The position numbers and the translations under genes were made by a program. From Cherax quadricarinatus (lineage: Eukaryota > Arthropoda > Malacostraca > Decapoda > Parastacidae): 64,000 nt of DNA. This document shows, one piece after another, positions 56,001 to 60,192 of this stretch. The notes beneath the pieces were generated by a model. It had not been told where the DNA came from. It searched no databases and saw nothing but the letters and a program-made list of their open reading frames with translations. The stretch is taken from positions 5,042,719 through 5,106,718 of the forward strand of contig NC_091391.1 of the NCBI RefSeq assembly GCF_038502225.1, read 5' to 3'. Positions within the stretch are counted from its first letter, which is position 1. Each line of letters begins with the position of its first letter.

Positions 56001-59000
56001 TGTTTACATGCGCAAGTTGTTGAGCTTAGTGCAGACACGCATGGAGGAGCGAGCCGTTGATATTACTCTCAAATTCACACTCTCGGCCTTGTGGAATCTA
56101 ACTGGTTGGTATCAAAAACTTTATTTTTTAGTTATCAGTTTTATTTTACTTATTTGGAATACAGTTTATATTTTACAGCATTTTGGTAATATTTTTAATT
56201 ATTATTCATATACATTTTCTGGTTTTATATAATTTATATTTGTGTAAATTTGCTCAATTAGAATTTAATCCTTAAACTGTGTCCAACGTACTAGTGTGCA
56301 AATGCTGTTTGTGTCCAGCACACTAGTACACAAATGCTGTCTGTGTCTGATGCACTAGTACACAAATGCTATCTGTGTCTAGCACATTAGTACACAAATG
56401 CTGCTTGTGTCCAACACACTGGTACACAAATGCTATCTGTGTCTGATACACTAGTACACAAATGCTATCTGTGTTCAGCACACTAGTACACAAATGCTGT
56501 CTGTGTCTGATACACTAGTACACAAATGCTATCTGTGTCCAGCACACTAGTACACAAATGCTGTTTATGTCCAACACACTGGTACACAAATGCTGTCTGT
56601 GTCTAGCACACTGGTACACAAATGCTGTCTGTGTCTAGCACACTGGTACACAAATGCTATCTGTGTCTGATACACTAGTACACAAATGCTATCTGTGTCC
56701 AGCACACTAGTACACAAATGCTGTCTGTGTCTAGCACACTAGTACACAAATGCTGTCTGTGTCTAGCACACTTGTACACAAATGCTGTCTGTGTCTAGCA
56801 CACTTGTACACAAATGCTGTCTGTGTCTAGCACACTTGTACACAAATGCTGTCTGTGTCTAGCACACTTGTACACAAATGCTGTCTGTGTCTAGCACACT
56901 TGTACACAAATGCTGTCTGTGTCTAGCACACTTGTACACAAATGCTGTCTGTGTCTAGCACACTTGTACACAAATGCTGTCTGTGTCTAGCACACTTGTA
57001 CACAAATGCTGTCTGTGTCTAGCACACTGGTACACAAATGCTGTCTGTGTCTAGCACACTTGTACACAAATGCTGTCTGTGTCTAGCACACTGGTACACA
57101 AATGCTGTCTGTGTCCAGCACACTGGTACACAAATGCTGTCTGTGTCTAGCACACTGGTACACAAATGCTGTCTGTGTCTAGCACACTGGTACACAAATG
57201 CTGTCTGTGTCTAGCACACTGGTACACAAATGCTGTCTGTGTCTAGCACACTGGTACACAAATGCTGTCTGTGTCTAGCACACTGGTACACAAATGCTGT
57301 CTGTGTCTAGCACACTGGTACACAAATGCTGTCTGTGTCTAGCACATTGGTACACAAATGCTGTCTGTGTCTAGCACACTGGTACACAAATGCTGTCTGT
57401 GTCTAGCACACTGGTACACAAATGCTGTCTGTGTCTAGCACATTGGTACACAAATGCTGTCTGTGTCTAGCACACTGGTACACAAATGCTGTCTGTGTCT
57501 AGCACACTTGTACACAAATGCTGTCTGTGTCTAGCACACTGGTACACAAATGCTGTCTGTGTCTAGCACATTGGTACACAAATGCTGTCTGTGTCTAGCA
57601 CACTGGTACACAAATGCTGTCTGTGTCTAGCACACTGGTACACAAATGCTGTCTGTGTCTAGCACACTTGTACACAAATGCTGTCTGTGTCTAGCACACT
57701 GGTACACAAATGCTGTCTGTGTCTAGCACATTGGTACACAAATGCTGTCTGTGTCTAGCACACTGGTACACAAATGCTGTCTGTGTCTAGCACACTGGTA
57801 CACAAATGCTGTCTGTGTCTAGCACATTGGTACACAAATGCTGTCTGTGTCTAGCACACTGGTACACAAATGCTGTCTGTGTCTAGCACACTTGTACACA
57901 AATGCTGTCTGTGTCTAGCACACTGGTACACAAATGCTGTCTGTGTCTAGCACATTGGTACACAAATGCTGTCTGTGTCTAGCACATTGGTACACAAATG
58001 CTGTCTGTGTCTAGCACATTGGTACACAAATGCTGTCTGTGTCTAACACACTGGTACACAAATGCTGTCTGTGTCTAGCACATTGGTACACAAATGCTGT
58101 CTGTGTCTAGCACACTGGTACACAAATGCTGTCTGTGTCTAGCACACTGGTACACAAATGCTGTCTGTGTCTAGCACACTGGTACACAAATGCTGTCTGT
58201 GTCCAATATACTAGTACCCCAGATTTTTCATACCCACAAAACTGCCAATAATTTTGAACCTCAGCACAACATTTTAGTCTTTCATCTATTCATAAATTTG
58301 AAAAAAAACAAAAAAAAAAGCCCAGCAAAGTCTGCACAATATATCATGGTTAACTACTCGGGTTGACTATGTCCGACATACTAGTATGCCTCACTAGCAC
58401 TAGTAAACAGTGAACCAGGAGCTATTGTTCCACCACCAGCTTCCCTCCCAACAAACAGGGTGTGCAGGTGGCTCAAAAATTACTTACTCAGTCCAAATTT
58501 GTTAAAATTTCATGATGCTAACAGTGGAATTCAATCACAAAACACACTAGGTATATAACCCAGGATAACCCAGTAAAGTTGAACACTCTGAATAATTTCC
58601 ATGTTTTGATGAATATTGTACTCTAGAATCACTTTAATATTGTAAGTATTCTTTATACATAGTCGTAGAAGACCAAGACATTAAAAAAAATACAGTGAAA
58701 AACTCGGCAGCCATCTCCCATCAAGGCAGGGTGACCCAAAAAAGAAAAACACTTTCACCATCATTCAACACTTTCAGCATCACATATATATTCACTATTT
58801 TTGCAGAGGTACTCAGATAGGACGGTTTAGATGTCACTCCAAACAGCCAATATCCCAAACTCCTCCTTTAAAGTGCAGGCATTGTACTTCCCGCCTCCAG
58901 GACTGAAGTCCGGCTAACTGGTTTCCCTGAATCCCTTCACAAAATATTAACGTGCTCACACTCCAATGGCTCGTCAGGTTCCAAAAACCGTTCACCTCCA

Positions 59001-60175
59001 TTCATTCCTATCTAACACACCCACACATGCCCGCTACATATCCAGGCCCCTTACATATAAAACCTCTTTTATCCCCTCCCTCCATCCTTTCCTAGGACAA
59101 CCCCTACCCCCTCCTCCCCTGCACTAAAGATTTATGCACCCTCCAAGTTATCCTATTTTGCTCCATCCTCTCTAAATGACCAAACCACCTCAACAACCCC
59201 TCTTCAGCCCTCTGATATTTAGCTAGTTACAGTAATTATTTGTTTATTTACTCATTCAGTGACGGTAGTTATATATTCTTTCAACACACCGGCCGTATCC
59301 CACCAAGGCAGGGTGGCCCAAAAAAAAAACGAAAGTTTCTCTTTTAAATTTAGTAATTTATACGGGAGAAGGGGTTACTAGCCCCTTGCTCCTGGCATTT
59401 TAGTCGCCTCTTACAACACGCATGGCTTACGGAGGAAGAATTCTGCTCCACTTCCCCATGGAGAATATTCACACTCAAGTTATAATATTTTCAACTAACG
59501 ATAGTTTGTCAGAACTTAACCCATTGTAAATCAAAGAGCACGTACTTATATTATCCCATCGTGACATTGAACCTAGTGTTATGGATTGCATTTTCCTTTC
59601 AAATGGGAAATCTTTCATCAAGTGTGATACTTGGTCTCTTTTGACTCCAATGTTTTATGTAAAGTGACATGTGTAACTAAAGTGACTTTTATTATGGTGT
59701 CACACTTGCATCTGTGTCCATTTACCTAACATTTTTTTGTTAATTCTTCCATTATTACTATGTTTTACAGTTTCTGTATTTTTATTTTGTTGTAAACTCG
59801 ATTGAAAGCCATTCTTAGTCTGTTTAAATATTTTCTCTGCGGCAGTTTCATTCTTGGTTTCTGTGGCTGCTGTGGCAGTTGAATAAATCTGGAAAATACA
59901 TTAAAGTGCTCTGATATAAAGTGTTAAAATGTATTTTTTTTTTTTGCTCCGTTAGAGACGATCATCAAAGCTTTTTTCTGCTCAACAGATGAATCACCAG
60001 CTACATGTGAAGTCTTTCTGGCTGAGAAAGGACTTCATTTGTTTCTGCAGCTTCTAAACGTGTTTGCTCGTGATGCAGCCGTTGAGACTAAAGTGTTGGG
60101 TCTCCTCAACAATATTGCAGAAGTCTCCCCTCTCAGAGGTGCCCTCATCAACCAGCATTTTGTTGCACAGCTAAA
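22843..60175 (+). CDS. ZYG11B: ZYG11 family protein (CUL2 ligase substrate receptor), seven coding exons, 3-prime end outside the window
   Basis: Joined coding segments 22843-22961, 24125-24998, 27548-27688, 30151-30327, 50758-50958, 55999-56104 and 59989-60175 give about 601 codons in one consistent phase; human ZYG11B is about 744 residues, so roughly 140 are missing on the right. The N-terminus (SPGSLQELVVEFI, residues 4-16) sits where ZYG11 has its elongin-C BC/VHL box. Residues ~50-330 are leucine-rich repeats (LHILNVSGTEL, LSSLDISNCTKL, LIHLDISENVSN). From ~345 onward armadillo-like helices end in highly conserved blocks FTLSALWNLT and KVLGLLNNIAEV. ZYG11 proteins recruit substrates, including proteins with exposed N-terminal glycine, to CUL2-elongin BC for ubiquitination. 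The paralogue ZER1 is less likely from the length and spacing. Introns are 1.2, 2.5, 2.5, 20.4, 5.0 and 3.9 kb. Confidence 0.93.
23036..23580 (-). repeat. RTE-like LINE 3-prime fragment with poly-A, interrupted at 23362-23508
   Basis: The T run at 23036-23061 is the poly-A tail of a minus-strand insertion. Next come CAGTGAGGTAGGGTGACCC, CTTTCATCATCACTCCATC and GAATCCCTTCACAAAATGTT, the same order as in 58690-59217 and 61985-63280. A 147-bp piece of another LINE interrupts it. Confidence 0.8.
23362..23508 (+). repeat. 'VDQA' LINE 3-prime fragment nested in the LINE tail
   Basis: ACCTGATCAACCGGGCTGTG to CCCGGAACTCTCTCCAGGTA. Translated, it gives SNSLVDQALIHQQAW, as at the C-terminus of the LINE at 1770-3655. 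A short piece of the same type in reverse is at 29745-29800. Confidence 0.75.
23581..24124. other. ZYG11 intron A, remainder
   Basis: Apart from a LINE-tail scrap at 23885-23950 (AAGACAGTGATGGAGTGAAT) it holds nothing recognisable. It ends in the polypyrimidine-poor but usable acceptor TTTAAATTTCAG. Confidence 0.5.
24125..24998 (+). CDS. ZYG11B: ZYG11 exon B (leucine-rich repeats)
   Basis: 874 bp, residues 40-331. The first base completes the arginine split by intron A. It starts RDSNAFCHQKVANLLLMTLD (the VADRLL block of vertebrate ZYG11) and continues through five or six leucine-rich repeats to HHPKIEFLGLMLTSL. The donor is CACG|GTATGT at 24999. The reading frame stays open past the donor to 25064, which is chance; the next exon continues the family alignment directly (NVT then VTGVARADQ). 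Confidence 0.95.
25105..25415 (+). repeat. tRNA-derived SINE, second family, full-length plus copy
   Basis: Head GTAGCTGGGTTGGTAGAGCA with ATGGTTCGATCCCCGGTATG as B box, a shared body with GTCGACTGGTGTGGGTCGCA, then AATAAAGATTATTATTATTA at the 3-prime end. It lies in intron B. Confidence 0.9.
25425..25540 (-). repeat. Short SINE with LINE-type tail, diverged
   Basis: The plus strand reads CATATCCCACTGAGGCAGGA, then TTTAGTAATTTATACAGGAG and CTAGCCCCTTGCTTCTGGCA. This is the same element as the precisely bounded copy at 63756-63953. Confidence 0.75.
25930..26600 (-). mobile_element. Fragment of the 60193-61829 DNA transposon family
   Basis: The reverse complement shares several blocks with 60480-61270: GTGCTGGCATGCAGGTACA, TTAAAATCA(C/G)TAAGAGT, ACGTTACTGGGGGATAACTG and GAGAATGGGAGTGTT. 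The ends are lost. Confidence 0.7.
26667..26841. repeat. Foldback (hairpin) repeat
   Basis: Arms AGGCCTTTTGTGTTGCAA and TTGCAACATAAAAGGCCT, continuing inward through CTTGCAATGTTACAG and CTGCAACATTGCAAG, pair over about 75 bp. It lies in intron B. Confidence 0.8.
26842..27237. other. Intron B, no recognised feature
   Basis: Contains scraps such as AAAAGATACCCAATTGTTGC (27155) that recur at 26600 and 51160 but no bounded element. Confidence 0.4.
27238..27415. repeat. Foldback (hairpin) repeat, near-perfect
   Basis: ATGTAAAGTAAAAGGACACG pairs with the inverse GTGTCCTTTTACTTTACAT. The arms also include GTGACATTTTTATTGTGGCA and match over about 75 bp. The loop contains the AACGTTTCAC motif. A single-arm relative is at 59650-59740. 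Confidence 0.85.
27548..27688 (+). CDS. ZYG11B: ZYG11 exon C
   Basis: 141 bp (47 codons) between acceptor TTTCTTACAG and donor AAG|GTTAGTAAG, phase 0 on both sides. It encodes VTGVARADQLVEALRRYP through ESPRPDVIK, aligning with the start of the armadillo-like region of ZYG11. The donor sequence is the founder of the minisatellite that follows at once. Confidence 0.93.
27686..28024 (+). repeat. Minisatellite derived from the exon-C splice donor, first block
   Basis: Units of about 41-44 bp, consensus AAGGTTAGTAAGTGGGTATT followed by GTCATCAGATAGACTTTGGG TTT in two parts. The first unit starts with the exon's own AAG|GTTAGTAAG. Eight units precede the TTAA element at 28025. The second block continues at 29072. 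Confidence 0.9.
28025..29071. mobile_element. piggyBac-like non-autonomous element (family B), 1.05 kb, inserted in the minisatellite
   Basis: TTAA at 28025-28028 and 29068-29071. Ends are CCCTATGAGGGTCC and GGACCCTGAAAGAG, partly inverted repeats. The uninterrupted unit reads GGGTTTAAGGTTAGTAAG, so TTAA is the duplicated target, the piggyBac signature. The interior is AT-rich with no transposase and aligns loosely with 40089-41165 and 53764-54839. Confidence 0.9.
29072..29345 (+). repeat. Minisatellite derived from the exon-C splice donor, second block
   Basis: Seven units of 43 bp, almost identical to each other (GTTAGTAAGTGGGTATTGTC, ATCAGATAGACTTTGGGTTT), more uniform than the first block. 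Confidence 0.9.
29346..30003. other. Intron C, remainder
   Basis: No gene. It holds a short reverse fragment of the VDQA LINE end (TACCTGGAGAGGGGCCCGGT at 29757-29776) and otherwise AT-rich sequence. Confidence 0.45.
30004..30112 (+). repeat. SINE/LINE-tail insertion 38 bp upstream of a splice acceptor
   Basis: AACCCTTTCTCCTGTATAAA, ACTAAATGTACAAAG and GTACCTCGGTGGGAGACGGC are the plus-strand form of the short tailed SINE. It ends about 38 bp before the exon at 30151, so it supplies part of the region where the branch point is expected. Confidence 0.8.
30151..30327 (+). CDS. ZYG11B: ZYG11 exon D
   Basis: 177 bp (59 codons), phase 0 on both sides, acceptor CATTATTTTGCAG and donor CCCAG|GTTTGT. 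It encodes LILPVMNTHSTQSSIQLAGT and ends MNNFPNHSQ, matching the ZYG11 armadillo-like blocks around QLAASACVFNLTK and MEHFPNHQQ. Confidence 0.93.
30465..30600 (-). repeat. Third SINE family, diverged minus copy
   Basis: ACTCACGAAATCGTAATGAC at the tail end and GAAACTCCAGGCTAGCGCGT in the tRNA-like part, as in 47141-47624. Confidence 0.7.
30805..31065 (-). repeat. Two tandem-like LINE 3-prime tail scraps
   Basis: CCTACTGAGGAAGGGTGACC with CACTCCATCACTGTCTTGCT, then a second CCACCAAGTCAGGTGCC with CATTCAGTTGTCTTGCCAGA. Both are diverged copies of the RTE-like 3-prime end, minus orientation. Confidence 0.6.
31075..40030 (+). repeat. 8.95-kb satellite of 41-bp units in intron D
   Basis: The unit is GGGCCCCACTTATACAGCAG plus GTTAGGTTCTGGGCTACTGTA, exactly 41 bp, about 218 units. 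Units at the left edge (31080-31400) are diverged; most others differ by 0-2 bases. Variant units (ACATCAGG, CCTGCTTGTACAGC, GTATGGCCCC, TTACATTCTGG) recur in blocks at offsets that are exact multiples of 41. Examples are 32671 to 34803 (52 units), 35361 to 38846 (85) and 33979/34061/34102 to 37833/37915/37956 (94). The unit matches the terminal 41 bp of the transposon family at 60193-61829. Confidence 0.97.
40019..41396 (-). mobile_element. Body of the DNA transposon whose end seeded the satellite
   Basis: The sequence right after the last unit (TATAAAGCAAAAACCGCTGC, then AAGTGAATC) aligns with the subterminal region of the 61829 end (GTAAAGCGGAAACCGCCTTC on the minus strand). The opposite end GCGGGGCCTTTCTG at 41383-41396 abuts TA and matches the 60193 end. 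Middle blocks also agree (CATTACTAACCTTAAAATAT). Without the piggyBac-like insertion the body is only about 300 bp, so it is a short deletion derivative. Confidence 0.85.
40089..41165. mobile_element. piggyBac-like non-autonomous element (family B), 1.08 kb
   Basis: TTAA on both sides, TIR CCCTTTGACTGTCGCAGCC matched by GGTTGCGACAGTCAAAGGG. It is inserted in the transposon body, and removing it restores homology with the 60193 family across the junction. No ORF of note. Confidence 0.92.
41537..41679. repeat. Inverted-dimer element H, copy 1, with 13-bp target duplication
   Basis: TAAGAGAGATAAA occurs at 41524-41536 and 41680-41692. Between them, arms with CAAATAACCCGCACAT / ATCTGCGGGTTATTTG and GGAGCATAC / GTACGCTCC form a long hairpin with the centre near GGTCCAACCTGGACC. 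Confidence 0.9.
41947..42128. repeat. Inverted-dimer element H, copy 2, with 13-bp target duplication
   Basis: TGTCTTCTCCAGT is at 41934-41946 and 42129-42141. Arms: ACCCGCACATAAAAGACAGA and its inverse TCTGTCTTTTATGTGCGGGT, through GGTCCGACTTGGACCATTGA and TCAATGGTCCAAGTTGGACC. The left arm extends about 25 bases further (AACAAAAAGGCACAATACCG). Confidence 0.92.
42142..42453. other. Intron D, no recognised feature
   Basis: Unique-looking AT-rich sequence between a hairpin element and a TTAA element. Confidence 0.4.
42480..42682. mobile_element. Tigger-ended MITE (family T), copy 4
   Basis: CAGTGGACCCTCGGTTAACG to GCGGGGGTCCACTG with TA flanks, inside the family-B element. Confidence 0.9.
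43302..44545 (-). pseudogene. RTE-like LINE internal fragment (RT domain), long open frame
   Basis: An uninterrupted frame of about 408 codons on the minus strand. It starts in the pre-RT linker (SDWWNDDVKRVVREKKLAYE), then GKAAGIDGIKIEMLKAGG, CIVPLYKGKGDKRECKNYRG, EQGGFRKGRGCVDQ, the motif A MDLEKAYDRVDR and GLRQGCVMSPWLFN. It stops abruptly after KDKESHTK, before the FADD catalytic box. The same amino acids continue through FADDTVLLG in the copy at 48065, so this fragment lacks both its 5-prime part and its 3-prime end. The good reading frame implies recent origin. Its flanks are the halves of the family-B element. Confidence 0.92.
44943..45229 (-). repeat. tRNA-derived SINE, GATAAG-tailed family, copy 3
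   Basis: Same A and B boxes as copy 1; the GATAAG tail is lost (starts GAGATTTCGTTCGGATTTTT). Confidence 0.9.
45325..45615 (-). repeat. tRNA-derived SINE, second family, minus copy
   Basis: TAATAATAATAATCTTTATT tail and a body with GTGACATCAGTGACATTCTA, ending in the tRNA-like CCGTACTGGAGATTGAACTA. It abuts copy 4 of the GATAAG family. Confidence 0.8.
45620..45917 (-). repeat. tRNA-derived SINE, GATAAG-tailed family, copy 4
   Basis: Full length from GAGATAAGATAAG to CACCGGGCC, nearly identical to copies 1-3, with one base lost in the tRNA-like part (CCGTGTTGAAG). Confidence 0.9.
46045..46354. other. Intron D, no recognised feature
   Basis: No ORF or shared repeat could be supported. Confidence 0.4.
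46355..46545 (-). repeat. Short tailed SINE, diverged minus copy
   Basis: CATCTCCCACTGAGGCAGGG, GTAATGTATACAGGAGAAAG, CTAGCCCCTTGCTCCCGGCA and ATGGCTTATGGAGGAAGGAT, as in 63756-63953. Confidence 0.8.
46677..47036. mobile_element. TTAA-type palindromic MITE (family P) with nested family-T MITE
   Basis: TTAA at 46677-46680 and 47033-47036, ends CCTTAAACTGTCCAAACATA and TTTGGACAGTTTAAGGG. The 203-bp MITE at 46738-46940 splits it. Confidence 0.9.
46738..46940. mobile_element. Tigger-ended MITE (family T), copy 5
   Basis: CAGTGGACCCCCGCTTAACG to GTTAACCGGGGGTCCACTG, TA on both sides. Confidence 0.9.
47040..47910. repeat. Foldback repeat interrupted by a SINE pair
   Basis: Outer parts are 47066-47140 (GCCACAGTTAGGTATCTTCA, CAGTAGGCTT) and 47625-47870, where CATCATTTTTTCATCTCTAC pairs with GTAGAGATGAAAAAATGATG. 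The family also occurs at 25545-25850 and 50995-51200. It ends with TGTCGGTATTTTATACC. Confidence 0.75.
47141..47624. repeat. Head-to-head pair of third-family SINEs inserted as one unit (10-bp duplication)
   Basis: CAGTAGGCTT occurs at 47131-47140 and 47625-47634. Between them lie a minus-oriented SINE (from GACTCACGAAATCGTAATGA), a second partial minus copy from about 47410, then a plus-oriented copy (CCCAGTGGCTAACGCGACGG). The last two form a hairpin at 47448-47622. Confidence 0.85.
48065..49235 (+). pseudogene. RTE-like LINE, 3-prime half
   Basis: Opens in the RT palm (PVKVGLRQGCVMSPWLFNI-like; a single-base change breaks the first codons). The catalytic FADDTVLLGDSEEKL comes near 48238 and the thumb KLKVNIGKSKVMRI near 48325; a frame break follows after FRYLGV near 48445. 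Later pieces are RHVERIERKRMTSRVYKPV near 48797 and RGRGRPRKGWREQV near 48868, the GRPR-type end common in RTE LINEs. The 3-prime UTR has CTCTGGCAAGACAGTGATGA, CACCCTGCCTTGGTGGG and an A tail at 49222-49231. 5-prime truncated. Several 3-prime tail fragments across the window belong to this family. Confidence 0.9.
49545..49675 (+). repeat. Short tailed SINE, 5-prime truncated, with target duplication
   Basis: GGGCTAGTAACCCTTTCTCC to CACCCTGCTTCAGTGGG and a GAGAGAAGAAAG end. TTTATTATACAT before it and TTTACTATACAT after it look like a 12-bp target duplication with one change. Confidence 0.8.
49860..50062. mobile_element. Tigger-ended MITE (family T), copy 6
   Basis: CAGTGGACCCCCGGTTTACG to GCGGGGGTCCACTG, TA flanks. 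Confidence 0.9.
50185..50392 (+). repeat. Short tailed SINE, full-length plus copy
   Basis: Starts TCTCCATGGGGAAGTGGAAC; central AGCAAGGGGCTAGTAACCCC; tail CACCCTGCCTCGGTGGGATA and GGTTTGTTGAAAAAAAAAA. The tail equals the RTE-like LINE 3-prime end, so that LINE probably mobilises it. Confidence 0.9.
50758..50958 (+). CDS. ZYG11B: ZYG11 exon E
   Basis: 201 bp (67 codons), phase 0 both sides, acceptor ATAATTTTTTGCAG and donor AAAG|GTAAGG. It encodes LQKNGLLTLCCDRILHEVSF and ends ISTTQTALLGAK, matching the LQKNCLLSLCSDRIL and ILAAKLSTEQTAQLG blocks of ZYG11B. The preceding exon is 20.4 kb upstream across the satellite. Confidence 0.95.
50995..51200. repeat. Foldback repeat
   Basis: AACAGTTAGGTATCTTTATT pairs with AATAAAGATACCTAACTGTT, continuing through the CAGTAGGTTTCTTCAG region. 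It ends GTGTCGGTATTGTATGCC, as other members of the family. Confidence 0.85.
51288..51470 (+). repeat. RTE-like LINE 3-prime UTR fragment
   Basis: GTGAGCAAGGTAACATTTAT, AGAAACTGGTTAGCTGGACT, CTCTGGCAAGACGGG, GATGATGAAAGTGTTTCTTA. It is the plus-strand equivalent of 58690-59217. Confidence 0.8.
51465..51600 (+). repeat. Third SINE family, 3-prime part
   Basis: CCTAGTTGGATGAATCTTAT, GGCTAGCTGGTCTAGTGGCT and CGTGTCATTACGATTTCTTA, directly after the LINE fragment. Confidence 0.8.
51601..52106. other. Intron E, no gene
   Basis: A LINE-tail scrap at 51605-51640 and a TAGTAGTAATAG stretch near 51700. Nothing else can be named. Confidence 0.4.
52107..53306 (-). mobile_element. Tigger/pogo-like DNA transposon, internally deleted (1.2 kb)
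   Basis: Ends CAGTGGACCCCCGGTTCGCG and CGCGAACTGGGGGACCACTG, TA on each side. It encodes the DNA-binding half of a transposase on the minus strand. Confidence 0.93.
52278..53066 (-). pseudogene. Tigger-like transposase, DNA-binding half plus first catalytic segment
   Basis: 262 codons opening MGPKKASSANPSRPRVLMTI. Residues ~15-65 form a CENP-B N-terminal helix-turn-helix (KYESGVRVSDLAKLYNKSQS), and ~75-145 the CENP-B-type second helix-turn-helix (KARKLHDDLIRK, ASEGWFEKFKNRSGI). The chain then reaches the first catalytic aspartate block (QVFNCDKTGQFWKKLPSRAY, Asp near 194; families usually have DETG here). The rest of the DDE domain is missing, and the tail (LPQVLMKG) matches the C-terminal side of the 17618-18121 remnant. 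It could still bind transposon ends but cannot cut. Confidence 0.85.
53312..53515 (+). pseudogene. LINE C-terminal remnant
   Basis: One frame reads TLKPQEEVFKRKLGQFLQQV, then GSSSLVNQAVSKKVWPQGG, paralleling the end of the LINE at 1770-3655 (VVFKRELDRYLK; SSNSLVDQALIHKEAW). No other LINE part is adjacent. Confidence 0.65.
53764..54839. mobile_element. piggyBac-like non-autonomous element (family B), 1.08 kb
   Basis: TTAA at both ends, TIR CCCTTTGACTGTCGCGGCC and GGTTGCGACAGTCAAAGGG. It is very similar to 40089-41165 throughout. Confidence 0.93.
54857..55423. repeat. Inverted-dimer element H, copy 3, with 14-bp target duplication and a long spacer
   Basis: ATGTATGGTTTACA is at 54843-54856 and 55424-55437. 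Arms ACGACGACGTTTCGGTCCAA and TTGGTCC(G/A)ACTT-type inverse at 55325-55360, then CTTTTATGTGCGGGTTATTT. The spacer (about 54930-55320) holds a smaller hairpin around CATCCAGCCAGCCACTGGATG and GTA trinucleotide runs (54969-54997, 55147-55200). Confidence 0.88.
55744..55946. mobile_element. Tigger-ended MITE (family T), copy 7
   Basis: CAGTGGACCCCCGGTTAATG to GCGGGGGTCCACTG, TA flanks, 52 bp upstream of exon F. Confidence 0.9.
55999..56104 (+). CDS. ZYG11B: ZYG11 exon F
   Basis: 106 bp from acceptor TTGTCTTTCTAG. It encodes SVYMRKLLSLVQTRMEERA and the strongly conserved FTLSALWNLT, leaving one base that joins the next exon as T-D-E-S. The donor G|GTTGGT is a weak match to consensus, but only this junction keeps the family sequence. 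Its reading frame stays open into the intron to 56232. Confidence 0.93.
56265..58215 (+). repeat. 32-bp minisatellite next to a TTAA MITE end
   Basis: Unit CACAAATGCTGTCTGTGTCT AGCACACTGGTA, exactly 32 bp, about 60 units. The variable base in AC(T/A)(G/T)GTAC separates subtypes. The left flank TTAATCCTTAAACTGTGTCC matches the left end of family-P MITEs (TTAACCCTTAAACTGTCC), so the array probably grew from such an element. Left units are most diverged. Confidence 0.9.
58216..58689. other. Intron F, no gene
   Basis: A-rich stretch at 58300-58320; GACATACTAGTATGCCTC near 58375 echoes the minisatellite unit. No other feature. Confidence 0.45.
58690..59217 (-). repeat. RTE-like LINE 3-prime fragment
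   Basis: CATCTCCCATCAAGGCAGGG, GGTTTCCCTGAATCCCTTCA, CCTATCTAACACACCCACAC, then the reverse of the RHVERIE region (CTCTCTAAATGACCAAACCA, CCACCTCAACAACCCC). About 530 bp of the 3-prime end. Confidence 0.85.
59275..59466 (-). repeat. Short tailed SINE, minus copy
   Basis: CAACACACCGGCCGTATCCC to CACTTCCCCATGGAGA, full length; ATATTC on both sides could be a short target duplication. Confidence 0.88.
59467..59988. other. Intron F, end
   Basis: A single-arm relative of the 27238 hairpin at 59650-59740 (AAGTGACTTTTATTATGG, TGTGTCCATTTACCTAACAT). Otherwise nothing recognisable. Confidence 0.45.
59989..60175 (+). CDS. ZYG11B: ZYG11 exon G (last exon in window)
   Basis: 187 bp, acceptor TTTTCTGCTCAACAG, donor CTAAA|GTGAGT. 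With the base from exon F it encodes DESPATCEVFLAEKGLHLFL and KVLGLLNNIAEVSPLRGALI, the signature ARM blocks of ZYG11/ZER1. It ends two bases into a codon. The remaining ~140 residues (the EVSYFAAGI-type C-terminal repeats) must lie past 64000; I found no candidate exon in 60176-64000. Confidence 0.95.
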
Positions 60176-60192
60176 GTGAGTTATATTTTGTA

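Noticed and set aside
56105..56232. Exon F continuing to a stop as a real C-terminus
   Set aside because: The extension is hydrophobic intron-like sequence, while exon G continues the ZYG11 alignment in phase.
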